This document shows, in pieces, positions 6,089-15,682 of a stretch of DNA of 34,696 nucleotides. Made by a program: the position numbers and the translations under genes. The stretch comes from Gp6-AA40 sp050742535 (GTDB taxonomy: Bacteria; Acidobacteriota; Vicinamibacteria; Vicinamibacterales; UBA2999). The stretch covers positions 1 to 34,696 of the forward strand of contig JBOGIQ010000018.1 of the NCBI GenBank assembly GCA_050742535.1. The letters are read 5' to 3'. The stretch's first letter is position 1. Each line of letters starts with the position of its first letter. The notes beneath the pieces were generated by a model. That model was not told where the DNA came from and searched no databases. It saw nothing but the letters and a program-made list of their open reading frames with translations.

Positions 6089-9031
6089 ATGCGCAAATGG
6101 CTTCTATTCTGGTGCTTTCTGGCCGGGATCATCGGGTTTGGCGATCGCCCCAAGGCGGCAGGGCCAACCGCGACGTTTCACGTCATCGGCGACCTACCGG
6201 GTGGCGGCGCGACGACCGTAATTAAAGATGCCACCGAGGTGGACGGCGTGATCTACGCCGTCGGCGGCGCAGTGGCGCGTGTAGCGTGTCCCTCGGGGCC
6301 GCCTCCCGCGCCATGCGCGAGCACGGATACCGCGATTCTCTGGCGGTCCGACGGGAACGGCACACCACAGGCCCTGCCGGACATCGCGTCGCCTGTACAG
6401 AACCCGGCAGTGACCGCGTTCGCCATTACACGTAATGCCAGCTATATCGCGAGCACGGCACGCGATGTCATCGCGGGCACCACGAATTCGATTCTTCGCG
6501 CCGTGCGCGTGACGACGAATACGCTGTCAAACGACGAGAACCTCAGTGCCTACTCTCCTGCGTTGACTGTCTCTGCGGGCGCGGTGGCAGTCTCAGAGTC
6601 TGGAACTGTCCTTTACGGCAACGCGTCTGGTCTCGCGATTCGGTTCGACACTGCCACTCAGACGAAGGTCAACATTCCCTTGTTGTGTCCCTCCGTTGGT
6701 GGCGCGTGTACTCACGTGCACAATGTCAACGGTGTCGCGGAAAAGGGCACTTCAGCAGACGGCAGCGTCGCCGTGGGTACAAGCTCGTTTTTCAGCGCCC
6801 CGAATGTCTTTAACCGTCTAGCGTATCGCTATGTGCACGCGTCGGGCGTCGCCACCGCAATCCCGCTCCTTCCAGGCGGCACGACCAACACCGCGCTCGC
6901 CGTATCGCCAGACGGTAACCTCGTTCTCGTGGTTGGTAATGGCGTCGGCGCCCCCAACAGCGAGCCCTACCTGTACAGGGCTGGCACCGGCGAGATTCAG
7001 CGACTCGGGTCGCCAAACAACCACCTCCTGGAGGCGTGGGGACCAGGCGGCAGAATTTGTTCGGATTCGCAGGGCTCCTGCAGCAGCAGCAGGGCAATCG
7101 CAGCTGGAATGACTGCCGACGGTTCGGTTGTGGTCATGACCTTTGGAAGCCCTTCCCGCTTCGGCGGGCAATATGCCTATTTTCACAACCAGCATGGATG
7201 GTTTCATCTAAGCAGTGCGCTGTTCGCGTACGGGGTCGACCTCGGCGACGGCTGGGACCCGGAGACACTCGTGCTCAGCGGCATCTCTCCGGATGGCACG
7301 CTCGTTTTCGGAGCCGGCGCAGAAAATGGCGTCGTCAAGGGATTCGTTGCTGAGTTCCCGGCTGGTGCCCTTGCTTCGTTCAACCCGACGCCCGCATCGC
7401 CCGAGAATCCCTCGCTCGTCGGTGCGTGGATCGCACCGGGCGCACCAGACGAAGCCGTCGTGTTCACTGCCGACGGCGCCTACTTTCACATCGGGCGTAT
7501 GGAATCGGGCGACTTCGTGTCATACGGTTTCGAGCGCGGCTTTTACACCTACGACGGCAGCGCCATCACCATCACCACGCTGTTCGACAACAGCGGCCAC
7601 CATGGACTGTCCGATGCGAACGGGACGTCGTTTGCCCTCAGCGTTGTCGGGGACGAGGCGACGTTCCTCGACGATCCGGTCGATTCCCATCTCGAACGCG
7701 TCGTCGGCGGCCCGGGCTCCATCCTCGGCGGATGGGTGCAAGGTAACCCGACCGTGCCGGGCAACTCGTTTGTGACAATTTTCCTCGACAGCCTCATTTT
7801 TCAGGCGACCGACAACCCCGATTTTGGTGGCCCAGGGGCCGAGGGCGGCACATACACGTTTGGACCTGAGAGCATCTGTGCTCCGTTCACACACGAACTG
7901 AATATCTTTCCCGAGGGCGGGGCGCCCGACCTTCACAACTGCGGCACACTCGCGAGCAATGAGCTTGAGATCCACGCCCTCGACGATGATGGACTTTCTG
8001 AATTCCACTTCGCCCGCGTCATCGATCCGAGAACGCCGCTGATCACCAGCGCGCTGGACGCCGTCGCTACCGTTGGTCTGCCATTCGCTTATCAGATCAC
8101 CGCGACGAACAGTCCGACATCGTTCGGCGCCTTCGGTCTTCCCTCGTGGCTGAGTTTCGATCCTGACACCGGGCTCATCTCAGGCACGCCTCCCGCGGTC
8201 GCGCCCGTAGATATTCGTGTCGAAGCTTCGAACTCGCTGAGTACGATCACCGGAAGGAACCATCTGTCGCTCGTTGTTGTCGCCCCGGCAATCGTGAGCG
8301 AAGGACCGACAACGGTCACGCCGATCCCGCCGGAGGAGCCGGGGGAGACCCCGCCAATCACGATCGAGTTCGAAAACGTCACAAACGGCGGCACCATATC
8401 GGTCGCGACGATCGATCCGGAGATCGTTGAGTCGGCACCGGAGCCGCCGGCTGGCTTCTCGCTGGGAGACGACCCCGTTTACTTCGAAATCGTGCCGAGC
8501 GAGGAGTTGACGTTCACCGGCCCGGTCACCGTGTGTTTCAGCTACGAGGGAATCACGTTCTCCGGATTCCCGCGGCTCCTTCACTACGACGAAGGGCTGA
8601 TGACGTGGGTAGACATCACGACCAGCGTCGACACCGAGAACCAGATAATCTGCGGGCTGACGTCGTCGTTCTCTCCGTTCGTGATCGCGGCGGCGGCCCT
8701 CGACGCCAGGGGCTTCCACGCGCCGGTCAAGCCGGTCGCCGGTCAGATGAACACCGTGAAGGGAGGCTCCACGGTTGCCCTCAAGTTCAACGTGTTCGGG
8801 GAGGGCAATGTCGAGATCACGAACCCGGACGACATCGACAATCTGCGGTTCGAGGTGTCACCCGCCGCGTGTGAGGGTGGGACGGCGGAACAGTGGGACC
8901 TCATTACGACGACGGGGAACACCAGTCTGCGGTACGCGACTCGTCATCACGAGTATTCGTCCAGAACTGGAAGACGCCGACGCTTCCAGGGTGCTATCTC
9001 GTGCGCGTGCAGGGGGACGGCCTCCTGCTGA
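6089..9031 (+). CDS. Large secreted multidomain protein (Ig-like and PxKF-type), C-terminus frameshifted
   Basis: A 980-residue frame with a signal peptide (WLLFWCFLAGIIGFG). Residues 30-430 carry repeated motifs such as AFAITRNASYIAS and ALAVSPDGNLVLVVGN, similar to extracellular HAF-type or propeller repeats. Residues 440-650 hold two tandem copies of a small beta domain (LVGAWIAPG and ILGGWVQGN mark their starts). Residues 650-731 form a putative Ig domain (GLPSWLSFDPDTGLISGTPP). From 875 a PxKF-type C-terminal domain begins (MNTVKGGSTVALKFNVFGEG). After Tyr949 the frame turns into Arg-rich nonsense, while the expected ending is encoded in another frame to 9054. GAGG lies 11 bases before the ATG. 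Likely a surface or exported protein; the function is unknown. Confidence 0.85.
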   Translation: MRKWLLFWCFLAGIIGFGDRPKAAGPTATFHVIGDLPGGGATTVIKDATEVDGVIYAVGGAVARVACPSGPPPAPCASTDTAILWRSDGNGTPQALPDIASPVQNPAVTAFAITRNASYIASTARDVIAGTTNSILRAVRVTTNTLSNDENLSAYSPALTVSAGAVAVSESGTVLYGNASGLAIRFDTATQTKVNIPLLCPSVGGACTHVHNVNGVAEKGTSADGSVAVGTSSFFSAPNVFNRLAYRYVHASGVATAIPLLPGGTTNTALAVSPDGNLVLVVGNGVGAPNSEPYLYRAGTGEIQRLGSPNNHLLEAWGPGGRICSDSQGSCSSSRAIAAGMTADGSVVVMTFGSPSRFGGQYAYFHNQHGWFHLSSALFAYGVDLGDGWDPETLVLSGISPDGTLVFGAGAENGVVKGFVAEFPAGALASFNPTPASPENPSLVGAWIAPGAPDEAVVFTADGAYFHIGRMESGDFVSYGFERGFYTYDGSAITITTLFDNSGHHGLSDANGTSFALSVVGDEATFLDDPVDSHLERVVGGPGSILGGWVQGNPTVPGNSFVTIFLDSLIFQATDNPDFGGPGAEGGTYTFGPESICAPFTHELNIFPEGGAPDLHNCGTLASNELEIHALDDDGLSEFHFARVIDPRTPLITSALDAVATVGLPFAYQITATNSPTSFGAFGLPSWLSFDPDTGLISGTPPAVAPVDIRVEASNSLSTITGRNHLSLVVVAPAIVSEGPTTVTPIPPEEPGETPPITIEFENVTNGGTISVATIDPEIVESAPEPPAGFSLGDDPVYFEIVPSEELTFTGPVTVCFSYEGITFSGFPRLLHYDEGLMTWVDITTSVDTENQIICGLTSSFSPFVIAAAALDARGFHAPVKPVAGQMNTVKGGSTVALKFNVFGEGNVEITNPDDIDNLRFEVSPAACEGGTAEQWDLITTTGNTSLRYATRHHEYSSRTGRRRRFQGAISCACRGTASC

Positions 9032-9054
9032 GCGCTCTCTTCAAAGTGAAGTAG
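8939..9054 (+). other. Displaced C-terminal end of the PxKF-type protein
   Basis: Read from GAC at 8938-8940, this frame gives DSSSRVFVQNWKTP, then LPGCYLVRVQGDG and LLLSALFKVK, and stops at TAG 9052-9054. This is the expected hydrophobic C-terminal strand ending of PxKF-type domains. The annotated frame reaches Tyr949 (8933-8935) and then differs by two extra bases in the CGCG at 8935-8938. Removing one CG restores a continuous protein. Confidence 0.75.
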
Positions 9055-9062
9055 TCAGTCCA

Positions 9063-9095
9063 CGTCCTCGCGCCCCATATTCAGGCGCGAGGACG
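9063..9095. terminator. Strong hairpin downstream of the secreted protein
   Basis: Perfect 12-base arms CGTCCTCGCGCC and GGCGCGAGGACG flank a 9-base loop, starting 9 bases after the restored TAG at 9054. There is no T-run, so it is a candidate terminator or mRNA-end stabiliser. A second inverted repeat (TTCGCCGCG at 9110-9118 and CGCGGCGAA at 9131-9139) follows before the next gene. Confidence 0.45.
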
Positions 9096-9160
9096 CGACC
9101 GGCCGTGGGTTCGCCGCGGATCGCACCTGTCGCGGCGAAGCCGAATAACATAGGCCCGCC

Positions 9161-10339
9161 ATGCGAATGACCCGCCGCGAACTGGCCTGGAAACTCAGTG
9201 CGGCTGCCGGGATGGCGGCCCTTACACCACGAACAGCTCCGGCACAGGCCCCTCAGCCGGTGCCAACGGCGGCACGCAGCAGCCCACCGTCGGTAATTTC
9301 CAATCCGCCGCGCGACTTTTCACCCGGCGCCGCACCGGTCACGTATCCCGATCCCGATCTGATCACGGTCGATCCAGCGTTCAACGCGCTCCGTCTTGGC
9401 AACACGCCGATTCAACGGCTGTGGACCGGCGGGCTGTGGATGGAGGGACCAGCATGGTCCAGCCAGGGCCGTTACCTTGTGTGGAGCGACATACCCAACA
9501 ACCGCCAGCTGCGCTATCTCGACGACGACGGGCGGGTCACAGTGTTTCGCAGCCCGTCGGGCAACAGCAACGGCAACACGTTTGACTTCGAAGGCCGGCA
9601 GCTCTCCTGCGAGCATGGCGAGCGCCGCGTGGTGCGCTACGAGCACGACGGATCGGTCACGGTCATCGCCGACTCCTTCAACGGCAGGCGGCTCAATTCA
9701 CCGAACGACGTGGCGGTCCATCGCGATGGCAGCATCTGGTTTACCGATCCGCCGTTTGGCGGCTCACTCTATGAAGGCGTCGTCGACGCGGCCGGAGGCG
9801 CGGGCAACAAACAGGGGCTCATCAACCCGCGCGCAGGCCAGCGGGCGGGCGCCGGTGATCTGAAGCGCGAGCTGCCGTTCAACGTCTATCGCGTGGACGC
9901 GAGCGGGCGCGTGGCGCTGGTGATCGATCAGGACGCGCTCGGTTCCGCGCCGAACGGCATCACCTTCTCTCCCGACTACAAGAAGCTCTACATCGTCGCC
10001 CGCGGCGGGGTCATCTCAGGCGACATCACAACGAACAACACGCTGGCCAACGTTGCGCCGTTCGGCAACTTCACGGTGGACGATATCCGCTGCGGTCCTG
10101 ACGGCATCCGTACAGACGTGTCCGGCAACCTGTGGTGCAGCAGCAACTCCGGCAACAACGTGGGCTACAGCGGCGTGACCGTGCACTCGCCGGACGGCCG
10201 GCTGATCGGTCGCATCCGCCTGCCCGAGGTCTGCGCGAACGTCACCTTCGGCGGGCCGAAGCGCAATCGTTTGTTCATGGCGGCGGGTCAGTCTCTGTAC
10301 GCGGTGTATGTGAACACGCAGGGCTCGGCGCCGGGCTAG
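9161..10339 (+). CDS. Tat-exported SMP-30/gluconolactonase-family protein
   Basis: A 392-residue protein. The N-terminus has a twin-arginine motif (MTRRELAWKL) followed by a hydrophobic AAAGMAAL stretch, so folded export to the periplasm is likely. The rest is an SMP-30/gluconolaconase/LRE-type six-bladed propeller: LWMEGPAWSSQGRYLVWSD, FDFEGRQLSCEHGERRVVRY, LNSPNDVAVHRDGSIWFTD and APNGITFSPDYKKLYIVA. The Glu of MEGP, the Asn of NSPND and the metal-site-like Asp of SPDY are features seen in metal-dependent lactonases. A sugar-lactone hydrolase role is plausible but the substrate is unknown. It stands 107 bases after the previous gene, behind two hairpins, and the kinase gene follows in the same direction. 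Confidence 0.85.
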   Translation: MRMTRRELAWKLSAAAGMAALTPRTAPAQAPQPVPTAARSSPPSVISNPPRDFSPGAAPVTYPDPDLITVDPAFNALRLGNTPIQRLWTGGLWMEGPAWSSQGRYLVWSDIPNNRQLRYLDDDGRVTVFRSPSGNSNGNTFDFEGRQLSCEHGERRVVRYEHDGSVTVIADSFNGRRLNSPNDVAVHRDGSIWFTDPPFGGSLYEGVVDAAGGAGNKQGLINPRAGQRAGAGDLKRELPFNVYRVDASGRVALVIDQDALGSAPNGITFSPDYKKLYIVARGGVISGDITTNNTLANVAPFGNFTVDDIRCGPDGIRTDVSGNLWCSSNSGNNVGYSGVTVHSPDGRLIGRIRLPEVCANVTFGGPKRNRLFMAAGQSLYAVYVNTQGSAPG

Positions 10340-10371
10340 CCAGCCGTCGTCGTCTCACTCGATCGGGCCGA

Positions 10372-10377
10372 TATAAT
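10372..10377 (+). promoter_or_regulatory. Probable -10 element of kinase gene
   Basis: A perfect TATAAT ends 10 bases before the TTG start of the kinase. No good -35 and no Shine-Dalgarno sequence are visible, so the transcript is probably leaderless or nearly so. Confidence 0.5.
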
Positions 10378-10387
10378 CCCCTCGAAC

Positions 10388-13081
10388 TTGGCTTTAGCTA
10401 CGGGCACACGGCTCGGTCCCTACGAAGTCACGGCGCAGATTGGCGTCGGCGGGATGGGCGAGGTGTATCGCGCCACCGACACCAACCTCAAGCGGCAGGT
10501 TGCCATCAAAGTGCTGCCGGATTCGGTGGCGCTGGACGCCGCAAGGCTGGCCCGATTTCAGCGCGAGGCTGAAGTGCTCGCCTCGCTGAACCATCCGAAC
10601 ATCGCCGCGATCTATGGGCTCGAGCGGGCGGGCGATGTCACGGCGCTCGTCATGGAGCTGGTCGAGGGCGAGACGCTGGCAGAGCGAATCGCGCAATCGC
10701 CTTTACCGCTTGGCGACGCGATGCCTATCGCGCGTCAAATCGCCGCGGCTCTCGAAGCGGCGCACGAGCAAGGCATCGTCCACCGCGATCTGAAGCCCGC
10801 CAACATCAAGGTGCGTCCAGACGGAAAGGTCAAGCTGTTGGACTTCGGCCTGGCGAAGACCGCGGACGGCGTGGCCCCGATATCGTCGGACACTGTCGGG
10901 TCCTCGCAGTCGCCGACCATGACGCGCGGCGCGACCGAGCTTGGAACGATCCTCGGAACCGCCGCGTACATGTCGCCCGAGCAGGCGCGGGGCCGTCCGG
11001 CCGATCAGCGCACCGATATCTGGGCATTCGGCGTCGTCCTCGCGGAGATGGTGACGGGACGGCAGTTGTTTGGCGGTGATACGACGTCGGACATCATTGC
11101 ATCTGTGCTCGCCAGCGAGCCGGATGTCAACGACGTGCCGGTTCCGCTGCGTCGTCTCGTCCGATTGTGTCTGGCGAAGGATCCGCGGGAGCGGCTGCGT
11201 CACATCGGCGACGCGCTTGCGCTCGTTGACGAGTCTTCTCCGGCCGGCACATCCAGCCCGTCCGGGACGAAGAGTCTGCCCGGTCCTCGCTGGGTCTATC
11301 CGGCAACGATCGCTCTGCTGACTGCGATTGCCGCGGCGCTGGGTTGGGTGGCGCTTCGCCGCGAGCCTGTTGTCGAGGCGATCACACGGTTCTCCGTCGA
11401 TGCACCAGCCGGTGCGTCCTTCAATTACACCTACACCGCCACGGCGGTTTCACCTGATGGCCGGCACATCGTGTTTCGTGTCGCCACGGCCGCCGAGGCG
11501 CCGGCATTCTGGCTGCGACCGCTCGACGCGCTCGAGGGCCGTCGCATCGCGGGCACGGATGGAGGCGATTTTCCATTCTGGTCGCCCGACGGGCGCTCGA
11601 TTGGCTTCTTTGCCACCGGCAAGCTGAAACGCGTAGACATGGAGTTCAGTTCGCCGATCGTACTGGCCGATGCCGCTGACGTGGATACCACCACCACCGG
11701 CGGATCGTGGAACAGAGCTGGCGTGATCATCTTCGGTTCGCCTCAGGGAATGTATCGCGTCAGCGCCTCCGGCGGCACCCCGGTGTTGTTCGCCCCCGTC
11801 GACAGCAAAGGCGGCGAGACCGGCTATGGCTCGCCGCAGTTTCTGCCCGACGGCGATCGATTCCTCATGTTCGTCCGCCACGACGACGCCGCCCGCCGCG
11901 GCATCTACGTCAGTTCCCTGTCTCGTCCGGAACAGAAGACACGCGTGCTCGCCACTGGCCGCAAGGCAGTGTTCACCGGGGGCGAGGACGGTGAGCCGAG
12001 CTACCTGCTCTATCTGCAGGACGCGACGCTCCTCTCTCAGGGTATCGATGGTCAGACGCTTGCCTTGGACGGCGACCCGGTGCCTCTGTCAGCAGGCATC
12101 GCGCGTTTTCCACCGGGCTTCCACGCCGCCTTCTGGTCGTCGGCCTCTGGCAATCTGCTCGCGTATCGAAGCGAAGCGTCCGACAAGCCGCGGCTCACAT
12201 GGCTCTACGGCGATGGAAAGCGGCAAACGGAGACCGGCAACGAGGACTTCTTCACACACGTACGTGTGAGTGCCGACGGCTCCCGCGCCGCGTTGGAACT
12301 GGCGGACGCCACGGGAAACATGGACGTCTGGACGGTCGACTTCTCACGCAACGCGAAGCTGCGGCAGACGTTCGACGCCAAACCGGACCGGGCGCCGACC
12401 TGGTCGCCGGACGGACGCGAGCTCGCGTTCAGCTCTCTCCGAACCGGCAACTGGCAGATCTTTCGAAAAGACGTTCTGAGCGGGCGGCCGGAAGAACAAC
12501 TCACGACGGGTCCGGAAGACAAGATCGTTCCGCAGTGGAGTCGCGACGGGCGGTACATCCTGTTCATCCAGATTGGCGCCGCGACCTCCGAAGACATCTG
12601 GGCCCTCCCGCTCAACGGCGATCGCAAGCCGTTTCCTGTCCTGGCCACGCCGTTCCTGGAAACCGCCCCGTCTCTGTCCCCAGACGGCCAGTGGCTGGCC
12701 TTTGAATCGCCGCACACCGGTCGGCCGGAAGTGTTCGTCACGCGATTCCCGGCATCGCCGGCTCAGATCGACGCGTCCGCCCCTCGCTGGCAGGTATCGA
12801 CTGCTGGAGGAAGCCGCCCGCGTTGGAGCGGCGACGGGCGTTCGCTGTTCTACGTGTCGCTCGACGACGCAAGCATCATGCGCGCGACGGTTCGCTCTGG
12901 TGCAACCGGGATCGAAAGCGATGCGCCGGTTGTGTTCGCGCGGATCCCGGTGATGCCGGTGGCGCGATCGCCGTTCGACGTGACGGCCGACGGCCGGGTG
13001 CTCCTGCTGGAACGAACCATCCAGGGCGCGGCGCTTTCATTAGTCACCAACTGGCGCGCCCTGATGAAATCAGACCGCTAG
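10388..13081 (+). CDS. Membrane Ser/Thr protein kinase with TolB-like propeller
   Basis: An 897-residue protein starting at TTG 10388, chosen because LGPYEVTAQIGVGGMGEVY is the canonical beginning of this family. The kinase domain spans about residues 10-275: Gly-rich loop GVGGMGEVY, ATP-anchoring Lys41, catalytic HRDLKPAN (Asp134), DFG (Asp152) and the GTAAYMSPEQA activation region. A single membrane helix follows (about 303-323, YPATIALLTAIAAALGWVAL). The extracytoplasmic C-terminal half carries WD40/PD40 TolB-like blades (AVSPDGRHIVFR, FWSPDGRSIGFF, TWSPDGRELAFSS, QWSRDGRYILF). It probably senses something outside the membrane and phosphorylates cytoplasmic proteins; neither is known. Its TAG overlaps the TAG of the convergent gene. 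Confidence 0.95.
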   Translation: MALATGTRLGPYEVTAQIGVGGMGEVYRATDTNLKRQVAIKVLPDSVALDAARLARFQREAEVLASLNHPNIAAIYGLERAGDVTALVMELVEGETLAERIAQSPLPLGDAMPIARQIAAALEAAHEQGIVHRDLKPANIKVRPDGKVKLLDFGLAKTADGVAPISSDTVGSSQSPTMTRGATELGTILGTAAYMSPEQARGRPADQRTDIWAFGVVLAEMVTGRQLFGGDTTSDIIASVLASEPDVNDVPVPLRRLVRLCLAKDPRERLRHIGDALALVDESSPAGTSSPSGTKSLPGPRWVYPATIALLTAIAAALGWVALRREPVVEAITRFSVDAPAGASFNYTYTATAVSPDGRHIVFRVATAAEAPAFWLRPLDALEGRRIAGTDGGDFPFWSPDGRSIGFFATGKLKRVDMEFSSPIVLADAADVDTTTTGGSWNRAGVIIFGSPQGMYRVSASGGTPVLFAPVDSKGGETGYGSPQFLPDGDRFLMFVRHDDAARRGIYVSSLSRPEQKTRVLATGRKAVFTGGEDGEPSYLLYLQDATLLSQGIDGQTLALDGDPVPLSAGIARFPPGFHAAFWSSASGNLLAYRSEASDKPRLTWLYGDGKRQTETGNEDFFTHVRVSADGSRAALELADATGNMDVWTVDFSRNAKLRQTFDAKPDRAPTWSPDGRELAFSSLRTGNWQIFRKDVLSGRPEEQLTTGPEDKIVPQWSRDGRYILFIQIGAATSEDIWALPLNGDRKPFPVLATPFLETAPSLSPDGQWLAFESPHTGRPEVFVTRFPASPAQIDASAPRWQVSTAGGSRPRWSGDGRSLFYVSLDDASIMRATVRSGATGIESDAPVVFARIPVMPVARSPFDVTADGRVLLLERTIQGAALSLVTNWRALMKSDR

Positions 13082-13695
13082 AACCGCACCCCTATGCCGA
13101 AGCGAACCTGGTGCGCCCGCAGGTTCTGCCCGGCGCCAAGCATGCCGACGAGCGAGTCGCTTCCCGCGACCTGCTTGTAGCGATAGCCCACGTCCGCCAC
13201 GACCGGGCCGCCGCGCAGCATGAACCCGCCACCCACTCCGAGGATCGGTTCCGTGCTGCGGAGGAAGCCAAGACCGGCTCCCAGGATCGCGTCGGGAGTG
13301 GATCCGAATCCGGACAGGTGCGGCGACAACCTCGCGATGCCCGCAGTTGCCTCCACGTAGGGGCTGACCCCGCTGTCGGGCGCCGCGAGCAGGCGAAGGC
13401 CGCCTTCACCGTAGAACGCCGACACGCTGACGTCGTACGGAGTGAACGCGAGGATACCGGACGCGAGCGACGGCAGCATGTTGCCGATACGTCCGAACTC
13501 CCCGACGAGCTGGATGTTCGGCGTCAGCTCCTTGGCGACGTTGAAGCCGAAGTCCACCTTCGACGCCGACGTCGAGAAGGAATTCAGCGACGTGCCGCCG
13601 AATCCGACCGCCGATGCGGTGCGATCCTGCGCGCTCGCCGCCGCCGGAGCCAGGCACACGGCGACAAGAAAGGACAGAGCTGTTCGTCGAAGCAT
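13078..13695 (-). CDS. Outer-membrane beta-barrel-like protein
   Basis: A 205-residue protein. The frame is open from 13749, but ATG 13695 is preferred: AGGA lies 7 bases upstream and the residues after it form a clean signal peptide (MLRRTALSFLVAVCLAPAA, then ASAQ). The mature part alternates polar and hydrophobic residues with many Gly (VDFGFNVAKELTPNIQLVGE, GGFMLRGGPVVADVGYRYKQ) and ends in a terminal Phe (RFGIGVRF), as outer-membrane barrels often do. The length suggests about eight strands, as in OmpA/OmpW-like porins. Its function is unknown. Its stop shares the palindrome CTAG with the stop of the convergent kinase gene. Confidence 0.75.
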   Translation of the reverse strand: MLRRTALSFLVAVCLAPAAASAQDRTASAVGFGGTSLNSFSTSASKVDFGFNVAKELTPNIQLVGEFGRIGNMLPSLASGILAFTPYDVSVSAFYGEGGLRLLAAPDSGVSPYVEATAGIARLSPHLSGFGSTPDAILGAGLGFLRSTEPILGVGGGFMLRGGPVVADVGYRYKQVAGSDSLVGMLGAGQNLRAHQVRFGIGVRF

Positions 13696-13824
13696 CGATC
13701 GATCCTGAGGCGGGCGTTGGCGACAGGGAGTCGGCAAATGAAGTGCCAACGGATGGGACGCGCAAAACGCGCTACCCGCTTTGACTCGCGCCGCGGATTG
13801 TCCGGTTGTGCTGTGCTCGGTAGA

Positions 13825-13844
13825 GGCCGACCTTCAGGTCGGTC
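13825..13844. repeat. REP-like hairpin, TC loop, at a gene end
   Basis: Arms GGCCGACCT and AGGTCGGTC (8 of 9 paired) flank the dinucleotide TC. It begins 2 bases after the TGA of the FecR-TIGR03435 gene, read on the minus strand, so it could act as a terminator or 3'-end stabiliser. Confidence 0.55.
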
Positions 13845-13846
13845 TT

Positions 13847-15682
13847 TCAGTTCGGAGACGGCCGTTGGACGCGATCGACGACGATGAACTCGCGCGGGAC
13901 GCGGATCGGTTCGAGCTTCAACCCGAGCTGTTCGACGGCGGCAAAAATCGATGGCGCCTTCGGGATCGTCATCGGGCTGTCCCAGCCGGGCCTCGGATTC
14001 CATGTCTTGCCGCGCTTCAGATCCTCGATCGCCCGAGGCGTTTGCTCGTCGATTCCGAAGTCCCACGTGAACGTGAATCGGTCTGTAATGTTCGTCCGGT
14101 CGATGACGCGCACGCCCATCGAGCCACCGATGGAGCCAGCCACGATCCCAGGCGTGCTGTTTACAACCTCGAAGTGATAGTTCGGGCCGTTCGTCTCGCC
14201 GTACACGCCCCCGCAACTCGGCTTGATGCCGAAGTAGGCGGCCTCCGTAATCAGCACCGGCCCCCTCCATCCTTTTCGCGCGCGTTCGGCCTTCACCGCG
14301 TCGCTCACCTCGCCCCCGCAATCACTCTCGCGGAAAGGTTTCATTCCCTTCAACCCGCCGGGCCCTACCACCAGTGCATATGCCGGGATCTGCTCTGACT
14401 CGATGTGGACCCTCAGCTGAAAGCGGCGTTCGAGCAGATCGCGCAGCATCGGGGCCCGCATCATGGCGGCCGTGGCCTGAGGGTCACCCACCGCTTCGAG
14501 CGTGTAGCGGACGTCACGGATCCAGTCCGGGCCGCCGCGCACGCGTTCGCCGTCCTCGACGCCCAGCCCGTAAACGGCCTCGAGCCTCATCCCCCCCTCG
14601 CGCCGACGGCCGCGCTCGTTCCCGCTCCTGAACTCGAGCTCAACAGGACCGTACTCGTATGCCGTCCGGATCAAGGTCGCGAACGTCACGCACTGCACGT
14701 ACAAACGACCCGGCGTCATCAGCAAGCTGTTTGCCCCGCCACCGCGTGCCCCGATCGGCGACGAGGGCAGATTGTCGGGATCGCACTCGCGCACGGACGC
14801 CTCTTCGAAGCGAGCGCCCTGCGTGGCGGCCGCTCCGCCCTGTGCCGCCGGCGCCTGCAGCGCACTCGACGTGCCGTCCAACGGTGTGAGCGGACCTGAC
14901 GTGGTCGCGATGCCCTTCATGAACGAGGCGAGGACCGCCAGATGCGCCTCTGCGTTGCGGCTCCAGCTGATCTCTTCCGTCACCGGTCGTGCAGACAGCG
15001 TCCGGCTCGTCGAAACCTCCTCGCCCGCACGCAGTCTCGTTTCGCCTGTTGCCTCACGCACCCGTGCTTCGCCGTTGATCACAGCCACGCGCGAGCCATC
15101 GCCAGCCGTGTTGACCAGAAACGTCGCGCCGTCTGCCTTCACGTCCTGCGCCGGGGTGAGCGAGGCGATCGTCATGTCCTTCGTTTCTACGTACAACTGA
15201 CCGCGTGACGGCTTTGCCGCACTGACGATGATGCTGCCGGCGTCGAGGCGGATCGTCGTGCCGTCGGCGGCATGGTCCCAGGACAGTTCGGACTGTGACC
15301 GGATTTCGACGTGCGAGCCGTCGGCGAGCGAGAGGAGTGCGCCCGCCGCATCGCTGGATCGAATCGTCTCCTGCGCCGCGATTCGATAACGAGAACCGTC
15401 CGCAGCCTCGAGCACCGCATAAACATCCTGATCTCTCAGCGATACACCGGTCCACACGGCCGCGGCCACGACGATCGCCGCCGCTGCCGCACGCATCGCG
15501 AGCCGCCACGAGGCAGCAACAGGCGCCGCTTCGATGCGCGCCTCTGGCTCATGCGGCGACACGTACCGATCGGCCCGAAGCCGGGCGTGAACCCGATCCA
15601 GGGCAGGCTCCATTTCGCCGCGCGGCGCGCTCGGCAGCAGACGCTTCAGGACATCCTCGATCTTTCGTTCGTGTCGTTTCAT
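13847..15682 (-). CDS. FecR-like / TIGR03435 fusion protein, membrane-anchored
   Basis: A 611-residue protein. Residues 1-60 are cytoplasmic and begin like an anti-sigma region (HERKIEDVLKRLLP). A membrane helix spans about 64-82 (AAAAAIVVAAAVWTGVSL). Residues 85-230 form a FecR-like domain (GSRYRIAAQETIRSSDAAG, LSLADGSHVEIRS, RVAVINGEARVRE). From about 290 onward is a TIGR03435-type domain, the Acidobacteria-rich family, with FEEASVRECD, LLMTPGRLYVQCVTFATLIR and PMLRDLLERRFQLRVH. Its ATG overlaps the sigma-factor TGA by 4 bases, so the two are made together. The protein probably controls the sigma factor from the membrane. The job of the TIGR03435 part is not established. Confidence 0.88.
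   Translation of the reverse strand: MKRHERKIEDVLKRLLPSAPRGEMEPALDRVHARLRADRYVSPHEPEARIEAAPVAASWRLAMRAAAAAIVVAAAVWTGVSLRDQDVYAVLEAADGSRYRIAAQETIRSSDAAGALLSLADGSHVEIRSQSELSWDHAADGTTIRLDAGSIIVSAAKPSRGQLYVETKDMTIASLTPAQDVKADGATFLVNTAGDGSRVAVINGEARVREATGETRLRAGEEVSTSRTLSARPVTEEISWSRNAEAHLAVLASFMKGIATTSGPLTPLDGTSSALQAPAAQGGAAATQGARFEEASVRECDPDNLPSSPIGARGGGANSLLMTPGRLYVQCVTFATLIRTAYEYGPVELEFRSGNERGRRREGGMRLEAVYGLGVEDGERVRGGPDWIRDVRYTLEAVGDPQATAAMMRAPMLRDLLERRFQLRVHIESEQIPAYALVVGPGGLKGMKPFRESDCGGEVSDAVKAERARKGWRGPVLITEAAYFGIKPSCGGVYGETNGPNYHFEVVNSTPGIVAGSIGGSMGVRVIDRTNITDRFTFTWDFGIDEQTPRAIEDLKRGKTWNPRPGWDSPMTIPKAPSIFAAVEQLGLKLEPIRVPREFIVVDRVQRPSPN

Noticed and set aside
12823..13887. 354-codon plus frame overlapping the kinase end and the barrel gene
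   Set aside because: It overlaps two real genes, has no domain pattern and no start signal.
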